DNA from: Anaerolineaceae bacterium
GTDB taxonomy: Bacteria; Chloroflexota; Anaerolineae; Anaerolineales; Anaerolineaceae
Direction: 5' to 3'
NCBI GenBank assembly: GCA_017417055.1
Contig: JAFPZX010000197.1
Span: 44,269 to 108,268 of the forward strand
DNA: 64,000 bases
Shown here piece by piece: positions 23,776-32,849 of the stretch (positions are counted from its first letter, which is position 1; every line of letters begins with the position of its first letter). Under the pieces are notes generated by a model. The model did no database searches, was not told the DNA's origin, and worked only from the letters and a program-made list of their open reading frames with translations. Position numbers and translations under genes: made by a program.

Positions 23776-26306
23776 TTTTTGGCCTCCTTGATTTTTCGAA
23801 TTTCTTTAAGCACTATTTTAATATCAATTGGCTTGGCGATGTGACCATTCATGCCTACAGAAAAACACTCTGCCACATTCTCGGAGAACGCGTCCGCGGT
23901 CATGGCGATGATCGGTAATGCCGCGGTCTTTGGATTGCCGGAAGCGCGGATGGCACGTGTGGCATCCAATCCGTTCATGACCGGCATTTGAATATCCATA
24001 AAGATCAGGTCATATTTCTCCGGATCAGCCTCTGCCATATCAACAGCGATCTGCCCGTTGACAGCCCGTTCACTGCCAATGCTGTTCATTTCCAGCAGCA
24101 TGGAAATGATTTCCCAGTTGATATCGTTGTCTTCCGCAACCAGAATATGTATTCCGGCAATATCGGAATTATCCTCATCCGGATCCTGTACCTCATTTTC
24201 AATTCCCAGCAGCTCGGTAATCTTCGCGTAAAGATTGGAACGGAACAACGGCTTGGAGATGAAACCGCTGGCACCGGCGTTCCGGGCATCTTCTTCAATA
24301 TCGGACCAGTCGTATGCGGAAATGAGCAGAATCGGCAGTTTCTCTCCGGCAATTTCACGGATGCGGCGGGTGAGCTCCAGTCCGTCCATGCCCGGCATCT
24401 TCCAGTCAACGATCACGACATCATAGTCCTTCCCAAGTTCATGACGCTGGCTGATGCGCCGCAGGGCATCGGCTCCGGATTGGGATGTTTCGGTTCGGGC
24501 ACCAAGCGATTCCAGTGTATCCCGGGCAGTTTCCAGAAGAACTTCATCATCATCCACAACCAGAACATCGATTGGTTCCAGTTTCATCTCATCCAGCTGT
24601 CGTTCGGCGATGGGAATCTCCAGATCGATGGTGAAGCAGGTCCCTTCGTTCACCTTACTTTGACAGTCAATGGTGCCGCCCATGAGGTCGACCATCTTTT
24701 TGGTGATGGAAAGCCCGAGTCCGGTTCCCTGAATGGTATTGACCCGGCTGTCTGTCTGACGTGAGAACGGCTGATACATTTTCGCCATGAATTCCGGCGT
24801 CATGCCGATGCCGTTATCCGTTACTTTGTACATCAGATGCACTTTGCCGGGTTCTTTACCCGGGGTTTCTTTCATGTCGATCGTGACACGTCCGCGGGGT
24901 TCGGTATATTTGATGGCGTTGGAAAGAATATTGATAAAAATCTGATTCAGCCGCAGCTGATCCGCATAGAGATATTCATATTCGATGGGACTGATGCGGA
25001 AATTGAAGTCTATGTCCTTTTCCTTTACCATCGGCTGGGAGATGTTCACCAGGTTTTCCGCAGTTTCCGCAATGGAGAATGATACCGGGCTGAGCGTCAG
25101 TTTTCCGCTCTCCACCTTGGAAATGTCCAGAATATCATTGATCAAGGTCAGCAGATGGTTGGAGGCCATGCTGATTTTATGCAGATTTTCGGTGACTGCA
25201 TCTGGATCATGTGCGTTTTTCTCCGCAATCGTGGTCAGGCCGATGATGGCGTTCATCGGTGTGCGGATATCATGGGACATGGTGGAAAGGAAGTCCGTTT
25301 TTGCACGGTTGGCAGTGTCCGCCTCCCGAGCGGTGATCTGCAGCTCCCTGTTGAAACGCATCAACAGGCTCATATCCACAGCCATCAGGAGAGCCAAACC
25401 GGCTGCTACAAACCCGATGAGCCGCCAGTCGATGGAGCCCTGATCGATCTCTGAAAGCGGAACCATTGAAATCAGTGCCCAGCCTTTTGCGGCATTAATC
25501 GGTGTATGCGCGATCAGGCATTCCACGCCGCGGGAGTTGAACATTGTGAATGTTCCGCTTTTCTCCCCGACTTCCTTGTTGAGTTTGTCCAGATCGGCAT
25601 AGTCTGTTTGGTTATAGGATTTGTAAAATTCAAAAAAGTTTGTATTTTTGAATGAACTGCCTTTGATGATGTAATTTCCGGCGGTATCGATCAGCGCTAT
25701 TTCCGCGCGGTCATATTCTTCAGTCGGGAACACCCATTTCTTTTCAAAGGTTTTGAGAGAAAGAATGCGCATCAGCAGCGCTTCCCGTTTGGGACCGTTG
25801 TCGTTATCTTTCACCCAAACCTGATTGCAGAAAGCGATGGATTGGACACCATTGATCGGGTTCGTATAAGCCCGTGTCATGTTTATTTTTTCACCCGGTG
25901 CTTTTAATGATGTATAGTTCTGAATCAGGTCAAAATTCCAGAAAGTGATGGAAAAGTCGTTTGGATCTTTTGTTTTCGCTACTGTGGAGAGTCCGCTGAT
26001 AACAGGCTGGTCGACATACAAGATTTGAACCATGATTTCAGGTTTCTGAGAAGCTTTAACAAAAGAGATCGCCTGATCAATGGTCATGTCTTCAGAGTTG
26101 ATGTAGCGGGCCCAGGCATCGCAAATCCCCTGTTCTGTTTCCAGATAATTGGCGGTGACATGTTCCATGGCGACCGTCATTTCCAGAAAGGTATCAATCT
26201 CGTTATTCAATGCTTTTTGCCGTTCTTGCCGGGAATAGGTAAAAACATATATGAATATTCCAAAAATCAGCAGAACGTTTATCAGAATGATCCAAATCCT
26301 TTTCAT
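23772..26306 (-). CDS. Hybrid sensor histidine kinase with two receiver domains
   Basis: Residue numbers are for the 844-residue form starting at 26306, favoured by AAGGG seven bases upstream; an ATG at 26321 would add five residues. Membrane helices at about 3-23 and 296-316 bracket an extracellular dCache-like sensor domain. HisKA has FLSTMSHDIRTPMN with the phospho-histidine at about 345. The ATPase domain has NQIFINILSNAIKYTE, DNGIGM and GTGLGLSI. Two receiver domains follow, with phospho-acceptor aspartates at about 634 (VVIVDWKMPGMDG) and 771 (LIFMDIQMPVMNG). No output domain or Hpt is fused, so signalling needs a partner elsewhere. The downstream binding protein gene overlaps it. Confidence 0.95.
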   Translation of the reverse strand: MKRIWIILINVLLIFGIFIYVFTYSRQERQKALNNEIDTFLEMTVAMEHVTANYLETEQGICDAWARYINSEDMTIDQAISFVKASQKPEIMVQILYVDQPVISGLSTVAKTKDPNDFSITFWNFDLIQNYTSLKAPGEKINMTRAYTNPINGVQSIAFCNQVWVKDNDNGPKREALLMRILSLKTFEKKWVFPTEEYDRAEIALIDTAGNYIIKGSSFKNTNFFEFYKSYNQTDYADLDKLNKEVGEKSGTFTMFNSRGVECLIAHTPINAAKGWALISMVPLSEIDQGSIDWRLIGFVAAGLALLMAVDMSLLMRFNRELQITAREADTANRAKTDFLSTMSHDIRTPMNAIIGLTTIAEKNAHDPDAVTENLHKISMASNHLLTLINDILDISKVESGKLTLSPVSFSIAETAENLVNISQPMVKEKDIDFNFRISPIEYEYLYADQLRLNQIFINILSNAIKYTEPRGRVTIDMKETPGKEPGKVHLMYKVTDNGIGMTPEFMAKMYQPFSRQTDSRVNTIQGTGLGLSITKKMVDLMGGTIDCQSKVNEGTCFTIDLEIPIAERQLDEMKLEPIDVLVVDDDEVLLETARDTLESLGARTETSQSGADALRRISQRHELGKDYDVVIVDWKMPGMDGLELTRRIREIAGEKLPILLISAYDWSDIEEDARNAGASGFISKPLFRSNLYAKITELLGIENEVQDPDEDNSDIAGIHILVAEDNDINWEIISMLLEMNSIGSERAVNGQIAVDMAEADPEKYDLIFMDIQMPVMNGLDATRAIRASGNPKTAALPIIAMTADAFSENVAECFSVGMNGHIAKPIDIKIVLKEIRKIKEAKK

Positions 26307-26338
26307 TGATGCGCCCTTCATTTTCCGCGGTTCAATTT

Positions 26339-26367
26339 ATTTTAGCATGAGGGAATTATTTTTGCAA
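26339..26367 (-). promoter_or_regulatory. Promoter of the kinase/binding-protein operon
   Basis: On the minus strand TTGCAA (26367-26362) and TAAAAT (26344-26339) have a 17-base spacer, about 35 bases before the kinase start. Confidence 0.55.
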
Positions 26368-26377
26368 CACCTGTTCC

Positions 26378-26407
26378 GGGGACTGTCCCATAAAGAAAAC
26401 AGTCCCC
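26378..26407. terminator. IRB hairpin copy 2
   Basis: GGGGACTGT (26378-26386) pairs with ACAGTCCCC (26399-26407); the loop reads CCCATAAAGAAA. It lies between the PLD-like gene and the kinase promoter. The direction in which it would terminate is unclear. Confidence 0.5.
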
Positions 26408-26427
26408 TTGTTTCATTTTCTTATATA

Positions 26428-27438
26428 TTACCTCGCATCTTCGAGAATTTTATCGAATTCTTTAAGAAAGAGATCGGCAATTTTTTTGCTTTGAATCACC
26501 AGAACCTGTTCATCGTTGCGTCTGTCGGCGGAGCGGGTGAAATTGTAAGACCCGGCGATGACAACGGAGTTGTCGAGAATGATAACTTTCTCATGCATCA
26601 GTGTATCCGGATATCCGTCGACATAGACCTCCAATCCAGCATCGGAAAGCGGTCCGCACTGTCCGCCGCCATCGGTATAGGCCTTGCTGTCTTCGCAGAT
26701 AATGATCACATCCAGACCTTCATCGTCAGCTGCCTGAAGACGTTCGGCTATGTCGCGGGAAGCGAAGGAGTAGGCCAGCATGTAAACACTGTCATTGGCT
26801 GCCCCGATGAGGCTTTCGATCATGTCGTCGATGCGGTCATCCGGGGAGAAACGGACATAAATCGTTGTACCGTCGGACAGCTTGATAGCCGGAGCCGCTT
26901 TGCCTTTGGGACTTTTTTCTCCAAAGATCAGGTCCAGATACATTTCCTCAAATTCATCTGTGAATATTTTTGCTGCCTGTTCAGATTCAAGGCGGATCAT
27001 AAAGTTGTTGTCATAGGAAAAGCTGGCCAATGTCATGTTGGCGGACCCGGAAATGACAACTTTCCCATCGATGATGATATATTTCGCGTGCATCAGGCCT
27101 TCGGATTGGGCTGAAATTACTTTTACCCCGCCTTTACGCAGGTCATCGACCACTTTTTTGTCGTAGTTATCTTCATCGACAACCAACCGCACTTTCACGC
27201 CGCGGTGAACGGCATCGATCAAAGCCTGGGCAGTTTTGGTATCGGTATAGTTAAATGTCGCCAGGTCAATGGTTTTCTTCGCGCCTTTAATGTCACTCAG
27301 GATCATATTTTGGATTGTGTTGTCTCTGGTATTCTTGTATGGATCGTTGAAATACACTTCGATCTCTTTCGCAAAAACAGTACAGACGTTCAGACAAAGC
27401 ATCACGACGGACACGATAAAAAGCAACAATTTTTTCAT
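26428..27438 (-). CDS. Secreted phospholipase D-like protein (two HKD motifs)
   Basis: This 336-residue protein has a signal peptide (residues 1-23, ending VFA). Two PLD catalytic motifs are intact: HAKYIIID at 117-124 followed by GSANMT, and HEKVIILD at 282-289 followed by GSYNFTRSADRRNDE. The compact two-domain layout matches secreted Nuc-type endonucleases and PLDc_2 proteins more than cardiolipin synthases, which carry membrane helices. It would act on phosphodiester bonds outside the cytoplasmic membrane, in DNA or lipid. It starts 15 bases after xdhC in the same direction. Confidence 0.88.
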   Translation of the reverse strand: MKKLLLFIVSVVMLCLNVCTVFAKEIEVYFNDPYKNTRDNTIQNMILSDIKGAKKTIDLATFNYTDTKTAQALIDAVHRGVKVRLVVDEDNYDKKVVDDLRKGGVKVISAQSEGLMHAKYIIIDGKVVISGSANMTLASFSYDNNFMIRLESEQAAKIFTDEFEEMYLDLIFGEKSPKGKAAPAIKLSDGTTIYVRFSPDDRIDDMIESLIGAANDSVYMLAYSFASRDIAERLQAADDEGLDVIIICEDSKAYTDGGGQCGPLSDAGLEVYVDGYPDTLMHEKVIILDNSVVIAGSYNFTRSADRRNDEQVLVIQSKKIADLFLKEFDKILEDAR

Positions 27439-27453
27439 AAAAACTCCTCACTC

Positions 27454-28212
27454 CTAACTTCCTTTCGTTTTGACCAGTTCCGCGGCGATGGCGATGGCGA
27501 TCTCTTCCGGTGTTTCCGCCCGGATATCCAAACCAATCGGAGAATGAACGGATTGCAGCTGTTCTTCTGAAATACCGCGGGTACGCAAACGATTATAAAT
27601 CGTTTCCCGCTTATATTGGCTGGCCAGCATGCCAACATATGCGGATTTTCGCTGCAGCAGATGAAAAAGAGATTCTTCATCCTGGTCAAAGTTGAACCCG
27701 CAGGCGATCAGGAAGTCATTTCCATTTTCCGGTATCTGGCTGATTCCGTCTGCCCAACTCGGTGCGAGGATAAATTCGTCAGCAGCGGCTGCCCGCTCAC
27801 GCACGATGGCTTCATCACGGATATCGATCACAATGACATGAAATCCGATACTTTTGGCAAGCGGGATCAGTTTTCCGGCAACGTGTCCTGCTCCGCAGAG
27901 GATAAGCCGCTCGCGGGGAAAGACCGGTTCAATATAGATGGTCTCTTTTCCGGACTGTTTTCCGTCGTTATGGATCACCGGGTAGCTTTTCAGGAGCGGC
28001 TGCCGGGTTCGGAAACATTCCTGTGCGTCTGCAAGGACCTCCAATTCAATATCACCGCCGCCGATGGTACCGGAAATGGTTCCATTTTCGTAAATGATCA
28101 TTTTTGTACCGGGATGCCGCGGTGTGGTGCCTTCAGCTGCGGTAAGGATCGCCGTGGCAAATACCTTGCCCGATTTGTGAGCCTGGTTCAATAAATCAAT
28201 AAAATCCATCAT
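27454..28212 (-). CDS. XdhC/CoxI family molybdenum-cofactor protein
   Basis: This 252-residue protein has the two-part XdhC layout: an N-terminal block with GKVFATAILTAAEGTTPRH, PGTKMIIYENG and GTIGGGDIELEVL, and a C-terminal Rossmann domain starting LILCGAGHVAGKLIPLAKSIGF and continuing to SPIGLDIRAETPEEIAIAIAAE. Members deliver sulfurated molybdenum cofactor to xanthine dehydrogenase-type hydroxylases. No such hydroxylase is in the window. AAGG six bases before ATG 28212 supports this start; a longer frame would read through the HPF terminator. Confidence 0.88.
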   Translation of the reverse strand: MMDFIDLLNQAHKSGKVFATAILTAAEGTTPRHPGTKMIIYENGTISGTIGGGDIELEVLADAQECFRTRQPLLKSYPVIHNDGKQSGKETIYIEPVFPRERLILCGAGHVAGKLIPLAKSIGFHVIVIDIRDEAIVRERAAAADEFILAPSWADGISQIPENGNDFLIACGFNFDQDEESLFHLLQRKSAYVGMLASQYKRETIYNRLRTRGISEEQLQSVHSPIGLDIRAETPEEIAIAIAAELVKTKGS

Positions 28213-28239
28213 ACATAGCCTTATTCGGTACAATACCGG

Positions 28240-28270
28240 AAAAGCCGGTGCGGGGTATCCCCGCACCGGC
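28240..28270 (-). terminator. Strong terminator after hpf
   Basis: GCCGGTGCGGGG (28244-28255) pairs perfectly with CCCCGCACCGGC (28259-28270) around TAT. On the minus strand TTTT follows. It separates hpf from xdhC. Confidence 0.75.
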
Positions 28271-28295
28271 TGAATATACACAACAAAAATAATCT

Positions 28296-28868
28296 TTATG
28301 CAATTTCCGGTTCAATCACACCATAGGTGTCGTCGGAGCGTTTGTAAAGAATGTTGATTGCGGCGGTATCCGCGTTGTAGAAGACAAAGAAGTCATCATG
28401 TGCGGTGAGCTGCATCTGTTCAATGGCTTCCATCTCACTCATCGGCAGTACGGCAAATTTCTTGTGGCGGGTGATGCGAGGCGCTTCTTCTTTCTCGAGA
28501 TCAATGCTGTGGTCCATTTCGGCCGGGATCGTCTGATGAACAGCAGTGCCGTCGCCGCGGCCGCGGGCCCGCTTGCCCTTGAAGCGTTCGATCTGGCGGG
28601 TCATCTTGTCCATGGATGAGTCAACCGCCGCGGATAGATCATCGGCCTTTTCTTCTGTGCGAAGGATGTAGCCCTTACCGCGGATGGTGATTTGGGATGA
28701 ATAGCGGTCTGCCGCATTGCGGGCGTTCTTCATATGGGAGAGGTCTACGCGAATTTCATCAATATCCTGAAGAAAACGGTCTACTTTACCGATTTTCTGA
28801 ATCACATAGTCATGGATTCGATCCGAGATTTCTATGTTCTTGCCGTAAATTGCGATTTTGTCTTCCAT
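28296..28868 (-). CDS. hpf: Ribosome hibernation-promoting factor, long form
   Basis: This 190-residue protein binds 30S subunits and drives 100S ribosome dimers during slow growth. The N-terminal HPF/YfiA domain covers about residues 1-105 (KNIEISDRIHDYVIQKIGKVDRF). After a linker, the C-terminal dimerisation domain carries RHKKFAVLPMSEMEAIEQMQL and HDDFFVFYNADTAAINILYKR, typical of long HPF. GGAGG seven bases upstream supports the start. It follows comFC by 34 bases, a gene order common in Gram-positive bacteria. Confidence 0.96.
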   Translation of the reverse strand: MEDKIAIYGKNIEISDRIHDYVIQKIGKVDRFLQDIDEIRVDLSHMKNARNAADRYSSQITIRGKGYILRTEEKADDLSAAVDSSMDKMTRQIERFKGKRARGRGDGTAVHQTIPAEMDHSIDLEKEEAPRITRHKKFAVLPMSEMEAIEQMQLTAHDDFFVFYNADTAAINILYKRSDDTYGVIEPEIA

Positions 28869-28902
28869 AATTTACCTCCAATATAAGTTTATTGTGTCTG
28901 CG

Positions 28903-29628
28903 CTATTGCGCGTCCAGCATTTTATGCTTTCTGTGATCGATGGGTGTGGTTGCCACACTCAGGCAATACACAGATGCTGCACCGTTGTCAAGCAGTACAG
29001 AGGAACATTCCGCAAAGGTGGAGCCGGTTGTCATCACATCGTCCAGCAGCAGGATCCGTTTCCCTTTTATTAGCTTTGGCTCTGCCGCGAAAGCTCCATA
29101 AAGATTTTCTTTCCGTTCCTCCGCATTGAGTCCGACCTGCTGAAGTGTGTCGCGCTGCTTCATCAATGCTTTCGGAACACAGGGAATCCCGATCCTTTTT
29201 GCGAAATTCACCGCGATCATTTCCGACTGGTTGAATCCACGCTCAGCTTTCCGTTTGTAGGATAGCGGAACGGGAATGATAACATCCACATTCCATTTGA
29301 TTTCTTCCCAAAAGTCAGACAAAAGCTTCGACAAAATCGGGACGAGTCCCAAAGAGCCTTTGTATTTCAAACTTTTGATCATCGCCGAAACCGGACCATC
29401 ATACAGGTAAGGAGCCCGGCTTGCGTTAAAGCGAAACGCTGCGCTGCTGCAATGTCTGCAAAAATGTCTTGGCTTCAGCGGTTTCCCGCATTTGGAACAG
29501 TAATGTTCTCCGACAGCAGGAAGTTTTGATAAACAGTCCTCACAAATCAGCGCACCGGCTTTTCCGCAGTGGACACAGCTGGGCGGGTAGATCCAATCAA
29601 TAACGTTTCCGAAAAACTTTCGGAACAT
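28903..29628 (-). CDS. comFC: ComF family phosphoribosyltransferase-like protein
   Basis: This 241-residue protein has an N-terminal zinc-binding region with paired cysteines (CVHCGKAGALICEDC, CSKCGKPL and CRHC) and a C-terminal phosphoribosyltransferase fold with VDVIIPVPLSYKRKAERGFNQ and the PRPP-loop ILLLDDVMTTGST. ComFC homologues act in DNA uptake or processing. The gene lies between a Flp-type pilin and hpf. Confidence 0.92.
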   Translation of the reverse strand: MFRKFFGNVIDWIYPPSCVHCGKAGALICEDCLSKLPAVGEHYCSKCGKPLKPRHFCRHCSSAAFRFNASRAPYLYDGPVSAMIKSLKYKGSLGLVPILSKLLSDFWEEIKWNVDVIIPVPLSYKRKAERGFNQSEMIAVNFAKRIGIPCVPKALMKQRDTLQQVGLNAEERKENLYGAFAAEPKLIKGKRILLLDDVMTTGSTFAECSSVLLDNGAASVYCLSVATTPIDHRKHKMLDAQ

Positions 29629-29640
29629 CTGGTTGATCCT

Positions 29641-29790
29641 TTAGACAGATGCCATCAGGTCAGAAATGAACTTGGAGATGGCAGGGCCGAGCAGTGTGAC
29701 CAAAACGAAGATGATGATACCGACCAGAATCAGGATCAGCGCATACTCGATCAGTCCGGCGCCTTCTTCTTTGGATGACAGTTTTTTCAT
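29641..29790 (-). CDS. Flp-type IVb pilin
   Basis: This 49-residue protein has the class IVb prepilin layout: a short basic leader, a GAGLIEYALIL processing site with the conserved glutamate at +5 of the mature pilin, one long hydrophobic helix and a short tail. AAAGGAA five bases upstream sets the start at 29790; a longer in-frame start has no binding site. No tad assembly gene is adjacent, so the secretion apparatus must be encoded elsewhere. It is 12 bases upstream of comFC. Confidence 0.88.
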   Translation of the reverse strand: MKKLSSKEEGAGLIEYALILILVGIIIFVLVTLLGPAISKFISDLMASV

Positions 29791-29815
29791 CGGTTCCTTT
29801 GTACTCCTTATTGAT

Positions 29816-29844
29816 ATTTTATTGAATCTTTCCGCAATTGTCAA
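29816..29844 (-). promoter_or_regulatory. Promoter of the pilin-comFC-hpf group
   Basis: On the minus strand TTGACA (29844-29839) and TAAAAT (29821-29816) are separated by 17 bases, about 25 bases upstream of the pilin start. Confidence 0.75.
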
Positions 29845-30049
29845 ACGATTTATTGACAAATTCCATTAGAAATTTATCAGATTTTGACAAAGTCATTGTT
29901 TTTAATATAAATGTCATGAATATTTGTGTAATTAGTCAGGACTTTAATCTTTGGGACTGGGCAGCGGGGGCTTGGGTCTTGTATTCGGAGCAGAGGCTGG
30001 AAATTTGGGCTGAGAGCGGCGGAAATTCTGTTCACAAACAGAAAATCGC

Positions 30050-30083
30050 CAGCTCCCAGACCCTAATCCTCAGCACCTAATTC
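30050..30083. repeat. LCR low-complexity tract
   Basis: The words CCAGCTCCCAGACCC, TCCTCAGCACC and TTCTTACTTC abut the ychF stop codon. A purine-rich relative (GACTGGGCAGCGGGGGCTTGG) lies at 29955. Confidence 0.45.
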
Positions 30084-31157
30084 TTACTTCGAAACATTAA
30101 AGCGGATATTGAGGATGTCTCCGTCCTTGACGAGATATTCCTTTCCTTCCAGACGCAGCTTGCCTTTGGCCTTGGCTTCGTTCATGGAGCCGAGTTCCAT
30201 CAGGTCATCGTAGGCGACCACTTCAGCACGGATGAATCCCTTCTGCAGGTCGGTATGGATCACCCCCGCGGCTTCCGGTGCGGTGGCGTGACGGGAGGTT
30301 GTCCAGGCACGGCATTCGTCAGCGCCGGCAGTGAAGAAGGATTGCTGGTCCAGCAGGTCATAGGAAAGTTTGATGATCTGTTTCAACGCCAGTTCTGTAA
30401 TGCCGTATTCTTCCATAAACATTTCTGCGTCTTCTTCCGGCAGTTGGGCGATTTCCATTTCGATCTTTCCGCGGATGGCGGAGACCATAGTTTCCGCTCC
30501 CTGATCCGGAATAGAGGGCGCATCCTGTGTTTCATCCAGGTTCAGCAGGATCAGGATCGGTTTGAGGGAAAGCATACCGAAACCGGAAAGTGAACGTTTT
30601 TCATCATCGGAAAGTCCCAGCGAACGCAGCGGTTTTTCTTCACTCAGGCACTCATGCATTCGATCGAAGAGTTCGATTTCCCGGTCGATTACGGCTTTGT
30701 CACGGCCGCCCCCTTTTTTCTTTTCATCATGAAGCCGTTCCAGGCGGCGTTCCACAGAAATCGTATCATTGAGGATAAAGTCGGATTCCATGGATGCAAT
30801 GTCACGGAGCGGATCAATGGAGCCGTTGGGATGGACAACATTTTCATTTTCAAAACAGCGGACCACATGGATAAAGCCATCCATTTGGGCCAGTTTGTTC
30901 AGCAGTTCCCCGGAAATCCCGGATTTTGCGCTGCCGTCAAGACCGGAAATATCATCATAGGTGACTTTGGCATAAATGGTTTTCTTTGGGTTGAACATTT
31001 CTGCTAATTTGTCGACCCGGTCATCCGGAACGTCAACAACAGCTTCGTGGACTTCTATTTTCCCGGTGACGGTACCCGTGGGCTGCGTACCGCGCGTAAG
31101 TGCATTAAAAATCGTGGTTTTCCCGCTTTGCGGCAGACCAACAATACCTAATTTCAT
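30084..31157 (-). CDS. ychF: YchF/OLA1 family P-loop ATPase
   Basis: This 357-residue translation-associated NTPase has the N-terminal P-loop GLPQSGKTT. The guanine-specific NKxD motif is replaced by NLDE, which explains the ATP preference of this family. The C-terminal TGS domain includes TSRHATAPEAAGVIHTDLQKGF and a terminal KDGDILNIRFNV, characteristic of YchF. It appears monocistronic. Confidence 0.95.
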   Translation of the reverse strand: MKLGIVGLPQSGKTTIFNALTRGTQPTGTVTGKIEVHEAVVDVPDDRVDKLAEMFNPKKTIYAKVTYDDISGLDGSAKSGISGELLNKLAQMDGFIHVVRCFENENVVHPNGSIDPLRDIASMESDFILNDTISVERRLERLHDEKKKGGGRDKAVIDREIELFDRMHECLSEEKPLRSLGLSDDEKRSLSGFGMLSLKPILILLNLDETQDAPSIPDQGAETMVSAIRGKIEMEIAQLPEEDAEMFMEEYGITELALKQIIKLSYDLLDQQSFFTAGADECRAWTTSRHATAPEAAGVIHTDLQKGFIRAEVVAYDDLMELGSMNEAKAKGKLRLEGKEYLVKDGDILNIRFNVSK

Positions 31158-31199
31158 GGTTCTGCGTCTCCTTCAATCATCTTTCAAGAGATTTTTTGA

Positions 31200-31290
31200 G
31201 AATCACTGATTCATTGGAGGGAGGGGACGGTTTTGCGCGAAGCGCAGAACTGTCCCCCTGCCTTCACGGGAATTAATCAGCGTTTCCTTA
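31200..31290. repeat. IRA repeat copy 8
   Basis: It begins AATCACTGATTCATTGG and ends GGAATTAATCAGCGTTTCCTTAG. The core is the GCGCGAAGCGC variant between GGGGACGGTTTT and GAACTGTCCCC. Confidence 0.75.
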
Positions 31291-31339
31291 GAAATCTCAT
31301 CTCCTCTATTATAGCAACAATCAGCCCGTTTGGCAGAAT

Positions 31340-31505
31340 TTTCATATGCCTATTGCCTAAATTCTATCCCCTATCTTCTATATCCTGTTCCCTACTTAAA
31401 AGCAGACAGCCGAAATCCTCCGGATCCCGGCTAACCACTCACTATTGCCTATTTCCTAAAACCTAAAACCCTGACACCTGAAACCTGACACTTGACACCT
31501 GACAC
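31340..31505. repeat. LCR low-complexity tract
   Basis: The 348-base gap downstream of the unknown gene holds IRA copy 8 and this tract: words such as TTGCCTAAATTCTATCCCC, then a run of ACCTGAAACCTGACACTTG repeats with a period near 10 bases, ending at the stop codon of the next gene. Nothing coding is visible. Confidence 0.6.
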
Positions 31506-32663
31506 CTAAGAACTGTTCATCTGCCGCCGCAGCTGCTCCGCCATCTCAGGTTTACATTCCAGAAAAGCCGGGTCATTCAGCAGCACCTCGATTTCCTCTT
31601 CCGTGAAGATAAAACTCGGACCGTTTTCCGGATCATCTTCCAGTCCGTTTTGCAGCGCCCGCAGGTGCCCATTCATAAGGATGTCCAGATAGGGGGAAGG
31701 CTCCGTGATATGCTTCAGGTTCCCAAGTACCGGTCCTTCGTCCCCAAATGGATCCGCTTCTGTTTCTTCCGGTTTGGATTCGGGAGTGACTTCCGCCGGA
31801 ACTGTTTCCGGTTCAATAGCGGCAGTATGATTGAATGTATTGTCGCTCTTATCACCGGAAAGGTCTTTTTTTTCGTAATCGACGGTATCACTGATTTCAG
31901 ACGCGGGTTCCGGGAGTGCTTTCGGCGTTTCCGTATTGGATTGGGTCAGCGTTTTTTCTCCGGTTTTTTCCGTGATCTGATCACCAAGTTCCTGTTTCAA
32001 AACAGCGTAATCAGGCGCGTAGGAAGGCGCTCCATGAAATGCAGGATAGGTGCTTTCCCGTGCTTCAAAGCCGCGGTTGGAGCCGCTTTTGCTGAAAGAT
32101 TCAGACCGTCCGACGATGTTCTTATCGCTGACAACACCGAAGTGGATTCCCAACACGCGGTACTGCGTGGCGCGCAGCCGTTCCATCACATTGGCGAAAA
32201 CCAGCATCTGATTGAAATAATCCAAATCAAATATTTTGCGTGTCGTCTTGATTTCATCCAGAGCGCCTTTGCACTTGCGGAAGTTGAAGGAAATCATCTC
32301 GTTCAGACGTTCCGCTGTGAGCGGTTCCAGACCCGTGACGGGCTTGTCATAATCGATCAAAACAGCTTTTGTAACGTAGGCGCCGCCCAGATGGTCGACG
32401 GCTTTTGTCAGCGTTTTGCAGATCTTCAGATATTGCGGAGAGAACCGGTCGCAGCAACCGGAAAGGGAGAAAAGATCTTCGGTTTCGGACATAATGTCAG
32501 CTGTGATCTCGTTATAAAGCAGACCCTTGGTGCTGAAGTCACTCAAATGCTCTTTGAGCAATTCCGAACCGCAGCCGTTTTTACCGCTTATCCCGGCATC
32601 TTTTTTGACTTCGTCATTTACCTGACGGACTTCAGCCAAAACCGCCTGATCTTTTTCGTACAT
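31506..32663 (-). CDS. Hypothetical protein with acidic linker
   Basis: This 385-residue protein was not recognised. The N-terminal two-fifths is a helical domain with several cysteines (a GCGSELL segment, a LSGCCDRFSPQ segment). Residues about 195-310 are a low-complexity Ser/Thr/Pro/Glu-rich linker. The C-terminal 70 residues form a short helical domain (PSYLDILMNGHLRALQNGL and FTEEEIEVLLNDPAF). No signal peptide or membrane helix is seen. GGAGG upstream supports the start. It stands alone between repeat-rich gaps, so context gives no role. Confidence 0.7.
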   Translation of the reverse strand: MYEKDQAVLAEVRQVNDEVKKDAGISGKNGCGSELLKEHLSDFSTKGLLYNEITADIMSETEDLFSLSGCCDRFSPQYLKICKTLTKAVDHLGGAYVTKAVLIDYDKPVTGLEPLTAERLNEMISFNFRKCKGALDEIKTTRKIFDLDYFNQMLVFANVMERLRATQYRVLGIHFGVVSDKNIVGRSESFSKSGSNRGFEARESTYPAFHGAPSYAPDYAVLKQELGDQITEKTGEKTLTQSNTETPKALPEPASEISDTVDYEKKDLSGDKSDNTFNHTAAIEPETVPAEVTPESKPEETEADPFGDEGPVLGNLKHITEPSPYLDILMNGHLRALQNGLEDDPENGPSFIFTEEEIEVLLNDPAFLECKPEMAEQLRRQMNSS

Positions 32664-32689
32664 GATTCCCTCCTCTCCTTTAGTGTGAA

Positions 32690-32765
32690 GTGTTCAGAGT
32701 TCAGAGTGCAGTTAAATATTTTTCAGCACTCCTTACTCCTTACTTCTTACTTCTTACTTCCCAGA
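32690..32765. repeat. LCR low-complexity tract
   Basis: GTGTTCAGAGTTCAGAG is followed by four or five tandem CTTACTT words (CTCCTTACTCCTTACTTC). It is part of the 450-base gap from 32664 to 33113. Confidence 0.55.
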
Positions 32766-32849
32766 GTGTACACCCAAACTTCAAAAAAGAAAACGGGCAA
32801 TGTTGTCCCTTGACTTTTGTTAGAAAATGTTGTAGGAATATAGAACAAA

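Noticed and set aside
31340-31505. CRISPR-like short repeats
   Set aside because: The units are about 10 bases without regular spacers or a leader, and no cas gene is present.
31650-32813. 387-codon open frame on the plus strand
   Set aside because: Antisense to the hypothetical gene 31506-32663, which has a good ribosome binding site and protein-like composition; the plus frame is Phe/Arg-rich shadow sequence.
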